Positions 57,882-64,000 of a stretch of DNA of 64,000 bases are shown in pieces. The notes beneath the pieces were generated by a model. That model was not told the origin of the DNA and did no database searches. It saw only the letters and a list, made by a program, of their open reading frames with translations. The translations under genes were made by a program, and so were the position numbers. The DNA is from Pseudomonas sp. GM79 (GTDB lineage Bacteria; Pseudomonadota; Gammaproteobacteria; Pseudomonadales; Pseudomonadaceae): assembly GCF_000282495.1 (NCBI RefSeq), contig NZ_AKJE01000029.1, positions 1-64,000 on the forward strand, given 5' to 3'. Positions within the stretch are counted from its first letter, which is position 1; each line of letters begins with the position of its first letter.

Positions 57882-58781
57882 ATGTTCGACTACAAATTAC
57901 TTTCCGCGCTCGCAGCCGTCATCGAGCAGGCCGGATTCGAACGCGCCGCGCAGGTGTTGGGCTTGTCCCAATCGGCGATCTCCCAGCGGATCAAACTGCT
58001 GGAGGCACGAGTCGGCCAACCGGTGCTGGTGCGGGTCACGCCTCCGGCCCCGACGGAGATTGGCCGGCGATTGCTCAACCATGTGCAGCAAGTGCGATTG
58101 CTTGAGCGCGATCTCCAGACGTTGGTCCCGGCGCTGGACGAAGAAGGCCTGCCGGAACGCCTGCGTATCGCCCTGAATGCCGACAGCCTTGCCACCTGGT
58201 GGGCCGAGGCGGTGGGGGACTTTTGCGCGGAACAACATCTATTGCTCGACTTGGTGGTGGAAGACCAGACCGTCGGTCTCAAACGCATGCGCGCAGGCGA
58301 AGTGGCGGCGTGTGTCTGCGCCAGTGAACGGCCGGTGGCCGGCGCGCGTAGCGTGCTGTTGGGGGCGATGCGTTACCGCGCGATGGCGAGCCCGGCGTTC
58401 ATTGCCCGGCATTTTCCCGAAGGTGTGCGCGCCGATCAGTTGGCCAAAACCCCGGCCCTGGTGTTTGGCCCGGATGATTTCCTACAGCATCGCTACCTCG
58501 CCTCCCTCGGTGTGGATGGCGGTTTCGAACACCATTTATGCCCATCGTCCGAAGGGTTTCTTCGCCTTACGGAAGCGGGGCTTGGCTGGGGCCTGGTGCC
58601 TGAATTGCAGGTGCGCGAGCAACTGGAACGCGGCCAATTGCAGGAGCTTTTGCCAGATAAGCCGATCGATGTGCCGCTGTACTGGCATCATTGGCGCAAT
58701 GGCGGTCAGTTGCTGGGGTTACTCACCGACCAATTGGTGCACTCGTCGAAGCAATGGCTGGTGCCCTTAGAGCAGCGGTAA
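57882..58781 (+). CDS. argP: LysR-type regulator ArgP/IciA
   Basis: A 299-residue LysR-type activator. It has the N-terminal winged helix-turn-helix (ALAAVIEQAGFERAAQVLGL with SQSAISQRIKLLEA) and a C-terminal effector domain. It is divergent from the ACT-argO pair, the usual arrangement for a LysR regulator and its target, so it likely activates argO in response to basic amino acids. The ATG at 57882 (MFDYKLLSALAAV) has TAGGA upstream; the earlier ATG at 57798 is rejected. The divergent gap is 95 bases. Confidence 0.92.
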   Translation: MFDYKLLSALAAVIEQAGFERAAQVLGLSQSAISQRIKLLEARVGQPVLVRVTPPAPTEIGRRLLNHVQQVRLLERDLQTLVPALDEEGLPERLRIALNADSLATWWAEAVGDFCAEQHLLLDLVVEDQTVGLKRMRAGEVAACVCASERPVAGARSVLLGAMRYRAMASPAFIARHFPEGVRADQLAKTPALVFGPDDFLQHRYLASLGVDGGFEHHLCPSSEGFLRLTEAGLGWGLVPELQVREQLERGQLQELLPDKPIDVPLYWHHWRNGGQLLGLLTDQLVHSSKQWLVPLEQR

Positions 58782-58782
58782 G

Positions 58783-58860
58783 CGTCAAGCTGCGAGCGGC
58801 AAGTGAAGAGCTTGCCCACCGGTTTTAACTTGCAGCTCGTAGCTTGAAGCTTGTAGCTGC
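58783..58860. repeat. GCAAGCT-type palindromic repeat
   Basis: TCAAGCTGCGAGC is mirrored by GCTCGTAGCTTGA with an inner GGCAAG/CTTGCC pairing. It starts just after the argP stop. Similar AGCTTGAAGCT sequences are scattered between Pseudomonas genes. It may act as the argP terminator. Confidence 0.6.
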
Positions 58861-58877
58861 ATCTGTAGGAGCAATTC

Positions 58878-59870
58878 ATGAAGATTCTGGTCACCGGCGC
58901 AAGCGGCTTCATTGGCGGGCGCTTTGCGCGTTTCGCCCTGGAGCAGGGCCTGGACGTGCGGGTCAACGGTCGCCGGGCCGAGAGCGTCGAGCATCTGGTG
59001 CGCCGTGGCGCCGAGTTCATTCAGGGCGATTTGAGCGACCCGCAACTGGCGCGCGACCTGTGTTCAGACGTTGAAGCCGTGGTCCATTGCGCCGGCGCGG
59101 TGGGTTTGTGGGGGCGCTATCAGGACTTTCATCAAGGCAACGTCGAAGTCACCGAGAACGTGGTCGAGGCCTGTCTGAAACAGCGGGTTCGGCGCTTGGT
59201 GCACTTGTCGTCACCGTCGATCTATTTCGATGGTCGTGATCATCTGGGGTTGACCGAAGAGCAGGTGCCCAAGCGCTTCAAGCATCCCTACGCCGCGACC
59301 AAATACCTGGCCGAGCAAAAAGTCTTCGGTGCGCAGGAGTTCGGCCTCGAAACCCTGGCCCTGCGCCCGCGTTTCGTCACGGGCGCCGGCGATATGAGCA
59401 TTTTCCCGAGATTGCTGAAAATGCAGCGCAAAGGGCGGTTGGCGATTATCGGAAATGGCCTGAACAAGGTCGATTTCACCAGCGTGCAAAACCTCAATGA
59501 AGCGTTGCTCAGCAGCTTGCTGGCCAGCGGCTCGGCCTTGGGCAAGGCCTACAACATCAGCAACGGAGCGCCGGTTCCGTTGTGGGATGTGGTCAATTAC
59601 GTGATGCGCCAAATGGATGTCCCACAGGTGACCCGCTACCGTTCCTACGGTTTGGCCTACAGCCTTGCCGCGCTCAACGAGGGGGTGTGCAAGCTGTGGC
59701 CCGGTCGTCCCGAGCCGACCCTGTCGCGGCTGGGCATGCAGGTCATGAACAAAAACTTCACCCTGGACATCAGCCGCGCACGCCATTATCTGGACTACGA
59801 TCCGAAAGTCAGCCTCTGGACCGCCCTTGATGAATTCTGCGGCTGGTGGAAGGCTCAGGACATTCGCTGA
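58878..59870 (+). CDS. NAD-dependent epimerase/dehydratase family protein
   Basis: The 330-residue extended SDR starts MKILVTGASGFIGGRFARFA with the GXXGXXG nucleotide-binding motif, and has the active-site YxxxK as HPYAATKYLAEQ (Tyr about residue 135). The rest includes VHCAGAVGLW and LALRPRFVTGAG, which resemble 3-beta-hydroxysteroid dehydrogenase-like members. The substrate is unknown. AGGAG lies before the ATG. It lies 117 bases upstream of the coiled-coil protein and follows argP, as in P. aeruginosa. Confidence 0.85.
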   Translation: MKILVTGASGFIGGRFARFALEQGLDVRVNGRRAESVEHLVRRGAEFIQGDLSDPQLARDLCSDVEAVVHCAGAVGLWGRYQDFHQGNVEVTENVVEACLKQRVRRLVHLSSPSIYFDGRDHLGLTEEQVPKRFKHPYAATKYLAEQKVFGAQEFGLETLALRPRFVTGAGDMSIFPRLLKMQRKGRLAIIGNGLNKVDFTSVQNLNEALLSSLLASGSALGKAYNISNGAPVPLWDVVNYVMRQMDVPQVTRYRSYGLAYSLAALNEGVCKLWPGRPEPTLSRLGMQVMNKNFTLDISRARHYLDYDPKVSLWTALDEFCGWWKAQDIR

Positions 59871-59986
59871 CACACAAGGGTGGCCCTGACTGAACCGAGT
59901 TCAGGGTTCAGGGTCAACCGGTGCGGCAGCGGGGGTTATACTTCGCCGCATCAAGCCATCACCGCGTTCCACAAAGGTTGACCCTA

Positions 59987-60850
59987 ATGCCCATGCGTAA
60001 CGATGCCAACGACGACTTCGACGATGTCCCGAGCCTGCGCGCCAGCAGCCTCGATGACGATGATTTTCCGACCACCGCTCGCACTTCCGTGCATTCGCGC
60101 ACACCAGTGGTCAAGGTCAAAGGCCCGAGCACCGGCCCTCTGTGGGCATTGGTCGGCGCGTTGTTCTTTGCCTTCGCCGGCCTTGCCTGGTGGAGTTTTC
60201 AGCAGATTTCGCTGATGGAACAGCAACTGGTGGCGACCCAGGAAAGTTTCGCGCGCATCAGTGAGGAAGCGGCGGGGCGCTTGCAGGACATTTCCGGCAA
60301 GGTCGTGGCCAGCCAGTCCAACGTCAACACCGGCAGTGAAGCGTTGAAGCTGCAAATCAAACAGCTTGAAGGCAAACTCCAGGACCAGAGCAAGCAGCTG
60401 GAAAGCAAGCTTCAGGACCAGAGCAAACAGCAGCAAGGCGTACTCGGCCAGACCTCCGATCTGGACAAGCGCCTGGCGCAAATGACCGCGCAAGCCACCG
60501 AACAACAAACCGCCAATGCTCAGTTGCAGGCCCAGGTCAAAGCCTTGAGCGGCGAACTGGCCGCGTTGAAGAACGCGTCGGACGATACCAGCAAATTCGA
60601 CGCCCAACTCAAAAGCCTGGGTGCCGACATTACCGCGCTGAAGAGGCAAGGCAACCCAAGCGCCGCCATCGAGCGCCTGGAGCAAGACATGATCGTGCTC
60701 AAAAGCCAACAGGACAACCGCCCGGCCGCCGCACAAGGTGGCACCAACACCGCCGAGTTCGACGCCTTCCGCGGCCAGGTCACCCGCAACATCAACACCC
60801 TGCAGGCGCAGATTCAGAATCTGCAGCAGCAACTGCGCACCCGGCCTTGA
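59987..60850 (+). CDS. Membrane-anchored coiled-coil protein
   Basis: I do not recognise a named family. The 287-residue protein has an acidic N-terminal cytoplasmic part (DDDFPTTARTS), one membrane span at about residues 49-71 (LWALVGALFFAFAGLAWWSF) and then a long coiled coil with repeated KLQDQSKQ units, ending in NTLQAQIQNLQQQLRTRP. Two ATG codons lie six bases apart (59987 and 59993). Such proteins tether factors to the envelope; no partner is visible. A REPIN follows. Confidence 0.75.
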   Translation: MPMRNDANDDFDDVPSLRASSLDDDDFPTTARTSVHSRTPVVKVKGPSTGPLWALVGALFFAFAGLAWWSFQQISLMEQQLVATQESFARISEEAAGRLQDISGKVVASQSNVNTGSEALKLQIKQLEGKLQDQSKQLESKLQDQSKQQQGVLGQTSDLDKRLAQMTAQATEQQTANAQLQAQVKALSGELAALKNASDDTSKFDAQLKSLGADITALKRQGNPSAAIERLEQDMIVLKSQQDNRPAAAQGGTNTAEFDAFRGQVTRNINTLQAQIQNLQQQLRTRP

Positions 60851-60887
60851 TACCCCGAAGGCGAGTCAGTCAGTTAAACGCAATCCA

Positions 60888-60977
60888 TGTGGGAGCGGGC
60901 TTGCCCGCGAAGGCGGCGGCACAGCCAACATTGATGTCGTCTGACACACCGCTTTCGCGGGCAAGCCCGCTCCCACA
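60888..60977. repeat. REPIN, 90 bp
   Basis: Inverted REP cores with GCCCGCG instead of GCTCGCG, exactly 90 bp. Confidence 0.9.
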
Positions 60978-61098
60978 GGTTTTGTATCTTAACCAACTGG
61001 TATTAGGGCAAGCCTCTACGCCACCGTTTCCTGAATATTCATACATAGCCCCAAGCCGTCTACGCTCTTGAAACACTAACAAGAACGGGGAATGCACC

Positions 61099-61947
61099 AT
61101 GGGGGTTCTTCACAAGCTGGCCTGGCTGGGCGGGATGCTTTTGCTGTGCCTGGGGCCGGTTCATGCCGCCACGACGGAAAAGGCTGACAGCCAGGCCGCC
61201 AAAGCCTTGCTGGAAAAAGCCCTGGCCTATTACCACGAGCAGGGTGACAAGGCTTTTGCGGCGTTCAGCCGTCAGGGCGAGTTTGTCGACAAGGATCGTT
61301 ATGTCTTCGTGGTCGATACCAAGGGCGTGATGCTCGCCAGCGGCGGGCCATCTTCGGCGTTGATCGGTCGCGATGTGTCCGAGGTACTCGGGCCGGATGT
61401 ACAGAAAGCCTTCAAGGACGCCTTGAAAGTGCCGGAGGGCAACGGCATTCAGCAGGCCGAATACCGCTGGCAGAACTGGGCCGACGGTAAGGTTGAACGC
61501 AAGCATGTGTTCTATCAGCGCATCGGCCAGCGGATTCTGGCGGTCGGTTATTACCTGCCACGGGCCTCGCCGCAACAGGCGCAAGCGTTGCTCGATAAAG
61601 CAGCGGTCGATCTGGCCAAAAACGAGAAGGGCACACTCACAGCGATCAACTCCCTCAAGGGCGGTTACTTGCAGGATGACCTGTACGTGTTTGTCGTCGA
61701 CCAGGATACCCAGCGCTATGTCGCCCACGGCACCAACCTGCGATTGATCAATACCGACTTCGGCAAGATCAAGGACCCGGAAGGCAAACCGGTGGGCGAG
61801 CCGATTCTGGCGCTGATGGCCAAACAGGATGACGGCGAATACGAATACCGCTGGAAAAACCCGGTGACCGGCAAGGTCGAAGACAAGCATGCCTACCTGA
61901 AAAAGGTCGGGCATTTTCTGGTGGCGGTGGGGTATTACAGCCCTTGA
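61099..61947 (+). CDS. Secreted protein with two single-Cache domains
   Basis: The 282-residue protein has a signal peptide (LAWLGGMLLLCLGPVHAATT) and two similar domains of about 120 residues. Matching landmarks are DRYVFVVDTKGVMLASGG with YRWQNWADGKVERKHVFYQR, and DLYVFVVDQDTQRYVAHG with YRWKNPVTGKVEDKHAYLKK. These are sCache_2-type sensors, usually attached to chemoreceptors or kinases. Here no transmembrane or signalling domain follows, so it is a free periplasmic binding protein whose partner and ligand are unknown. Confidence 0.85.
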   Translation: MGVLHKLAWLGGMLLLCLGPVHAATTEKADSQAAKALLEKALAYYHEQGDKAFAAFSRQGEFVDKDRYVFVVDTKGVMLASGGPSSALIGRDVSEVLGPDVQKAFKDALKVPEGNGIQQAEYRWQNWADGKVERKHVFYQRIGQRILAVGYYLPRASPQQAQALLDKAAVDLAKNEKGTLTAINSLKGGYLQDDLYVFVVDQDTQRYVAHGTNLRLINTDFGKIKDPEGKPVGEPILALMAKQDDGEYEYRWKNPVTGKVEDKHAYLKKVGHFLVAVGYYSP

Positions 61948-61959
61948 AGGGTAGACATT

Positions 61960-62064
61960 GATCGTTCCCACGCTCTGCGTGGGAATGCCTCAAGGGACGC
62001 TCCGCGTTCCAATGGGACGCAGAGCGTCCCGGGCTGTATTCCCACGCAGAGCGTGGGAACGATC
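61960..62064. repeat. GATCGTTCCCACGCTCTGCG-type repeat
   Basis: A 27-bp perfect inverted repeat beginning GATCGTTCCCACGC (61960 and mirrored to 62064) encloses a second palindrome (GGGACGC and GCGTCCC). It lies between the Cache gene and the convergent MFS gene. Half of the same family occurs at 55037-55090. Confidence 0.8.
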
Positions 62065-62075
62065 GGTCGGAGGGG

Positions 62076-63593
62076 TTAGCGGACCTTGTCCTCCCGCCCC
62101 CGCAACATTCTATTCGGCATGGCAATCGCCGCCGCCAGCCCCAGCAATGACACCGCCGCGCTGACCATCAGCAAATGCCGGAAGGTCAGCAGCAATTCTG
62201 CGCGCAAGGCGTCCTGCGCATCCCCCGGCGCGGCGTTCAAACCGTCCAGTAAAACATTTCCCGAACTGCCCTCGGCCATCAGCGACGAGCCGGCCAGGTG
62301 CGCAAAACTCGAATCCTGCAACAACGCCAGCAGCAGCGCCGACATCAACGCCACACCCGCTGCGCCGCCCAGAGAACGGAACAGATTGGTGGTGCTGGTG
62401 GCGACGCCGATGTCCCGTTGTTCCACCGAGTTTTGCGTGCCCACCAACGATGTGGGGAACTGCATGCCACTAGCGATGCCGCTGAGCAACATGAACAGGC
62501 TGCTCAGCACAAACGCCTGAGGCGCACTGAACGCCATGCCGAGAATCGAGAACGGCATCAGCAGGGCGCCAGTCAGGATCATCGGTTTATAACGACCGCT
62601 CACCGAGGTCTGGCGTCCGGCAAAGTACGCGCCTATCGGCAAACCCATGGCCAGTGGCAACAGGTGCAGCGCGGCGCTGTCAGCCCCGGCGCCGGTGACG
62701 CTCTGGAAGCGCAGCGGCATCAGCACGATCAAGGAAATCGCCTGGAAACTGGTGAAGAAAATCGTGCACCAGCAAAGAATCGCACTGCGGTTGGCGAACA
62801 AGTGCATCGGCAGCAACGGTTCCCGCGCCCGCCGTTCATGCCAGACGAATACGGCCAGCACCACCACCGCACAACCGAGCAAACCCGACACTTCAGTGCT
62901 GCGCCACGAATGTCCTTGGCCAACCTGAGTAATGCCCAGCAGTAACGCCGTCAGGCCGATGATCATCAGCAAGGTGCCCAAGTAATCGATGATCGGCTTG
63001 CGCTGCGGCACTGGCAAACCCACCAGCGTACGGTGGGCCACCAACAAGGCACCCAGGCCCAATGGAAGGTTGATCAGGAATACCCAGCGCCAGGACAGGT
63101 ATTCGGTCATGTAGCCACCGAGTACCGGGCCGGCCACGCTGGCCACCGCGTACATGCTGCTGAAGTAACCCTGATAGCGACCGCGTTCGCGGGGTGGAAC
63201 GATGTCGCCGATGATTGCCTGGCTCACCGAAATCATCCCGCCGGCGCCGATGCCCTGAAGAATCCGCGCCAGCACCAGTTGCTCCATGCTTTGCGCCATG
63301 CCGCAGAACAACGACGCCAGGGTGAACACGCCCATGCCGAACAGCATCAACTTGCGGCGCCCATACAGGTCGCCGAGTTTGCCGTAGATCGGCACCGCCA
63401 CGGTCATCGCCACCATGTACCCGGAAATCACCCAGGCCAGCAGGCTGACATCCTTGAATTGCGCGGAAATGGCCGGCATCGACACGGCGACGATGGTCTG
63501 GTCCAGCGCGCCCAGAAAAATCGCCAGCATCAGGGCGATCAGCACGCTGCGAATGGCCGGTTTGGGTGTTTCAGGCTGGTTGAGATTGGTCAC
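62076..63593 (-). CDS. MFS drug:H+ antiporter-2 (DHA2) family exporter
   Basis: A 505-residue inner-membrane transporter with about 14 spans. The N-terminal LALMLAIFLGALDQTIVAVS-like start, GKLGDLYGRRKLML (the MFS loop 2-3 motif) and ARILQGIGAGGMISVSQAIIGDI place it in the DHA2 family of multidrug exporters related to EmrB. The substrate is unknown. It ends 78 bases before pobA in the same direction, so it could be coupled to aromatic acid metabolism, but it might also be independent. Confidence 0.88.
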   Translation of the reverse strand: MTNLNQPETPKPAIRSVLIALMLAIFLGALDQTIVAVSMPAISAQFKDVSLLAWVISGYMVAMTVAVPIYGKLGDLYGRRKLMLFGMGVFTLASLFCGMAQSMEQLVLARILQGIGAGGMISVSQAIIGDIVPPRERGRYQGYFSSMYAVASVAGPVLGGYMTEYLSWRWVFLINLPLGLGALLVAHRTLVGLPVPQRKPIIDYLGTLLMIIGLTALLLGITQVGQGHSWRSTEVSGLLGCAVVVLAVFVWHERRAREPLLPMHLFANRSAILCWCTIFFTSFQAISLIVLMPLRFQSVTGAGADSAALHLLPLAMGLPIGAYFAGRQTSVSGRYKPMILTGALLMPFSILGMAFSAPQAFVLSSLFMLLSGIASGMQFPTSLVGTQNSVEQRDIGVATSTTNLFRSLGGAAGVALMSALLLALLQDSSFAHLAGSSLMAEGSSGNVLLDGLNAAPGDAQDALRAELLLTFRHLLMVSAAVSLLGLAAAIAMPNRMLRGREDKVR

Positions 63594-63671
63594 GGGTAAA
63601 ACCTGCGGGCAGTAATGGGCCCGCAGCGGGCAAGGCGAGCGGGATGCTCGCCAGTGTAGATCGATAGGAGG

Positions 63672-64000
<329 letters not shown>

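Overview
The window is chromosomal DNA from a Pseudomonas of the fluorescens group. Gene content and order match conserved Pseudomonas blocks: aatJQMP, glpFKRD, argF to argG with grxD-bfr-bfd-peroxiredoxin-rnt-pyrC-motY between them, and a long block running from a short-chain dehydrogenase through groESL, colRS, mexVW, the imelysin cluster, bifA, sodB and argO/argP to a pobA fragment. Many 90-bp REPIN-type repeats built on TGTGGGAGCGGGCTTGCTCGCG also point to this group. I see no tRNA, rRNA, CRISPR array, prophage or complete insertion sequence.

Layout. 1-3,530: acidic amino acid ABC transporter with a sigma-54 promoter and two AauR-type sites. 3,556-8,830: glycerol regulon glpFKRD with GlpR-like operators before glpD. 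9,200-13,410: YbaK deacylase, PhzF-like protein, an orphan ABC ATPase coupled to argF, and a small conserved protein. 13,545-18,105: molybdopterin oxidoreductase, then iron and redox genes (grxD, bfr, bfd with a Fur-like box, peroxiredoxin). 18,316-22,449: rnt-pyrC (minus), motY and argG (plus), with a three-fold phased ArgR operator before argG. 22,500-24,380: an AT-rich insert with a two-TM protein and an orphan NarL-type regulator. 24,466-29,161: a small PA3496-family gene, nth and an rsx/rnf operon (A, B, D, G, E) that lacks rnfC and has an unusual RnfB. 29,405-37,485: metG, apbC, SDR, HugZ-like, fxsA, groESL. 37,679-42,358: PAP2 phosphatase, colRS, methyltransferase, LPS kinase and a small secreted protein, with two excellent ColR boxes. 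42,600-46,800: MexVW-type RND pump. 46,970-52,270: a four-gene periplasmic iron/heme cluster of two imelysins, a di-heme oxidoreductase and a DUF1513 protein. 52,518-58,781: bifA, a DUF6124 gene behind a structured RNA-like leader, sodB, argO, ACT protein, argP. 58,878-64,000: epimerase, coiled-coil membrane protein, double-Cache protein, MFS pump, and the 3' end of pobA.

The most interesting items are the folded leader before the DUF6124 gene (55,287-55,409), the rsx operon without RnfC and with an unanchored, tailed RnfB, and regulatory circuits readable directly from the DNA (AauR/sigma-54, GlpR, ArgR, ColR, RpoH). Identifications rest on reading the sequence and on remembered family features and P. 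aeruginosa gene order; no database search was run.
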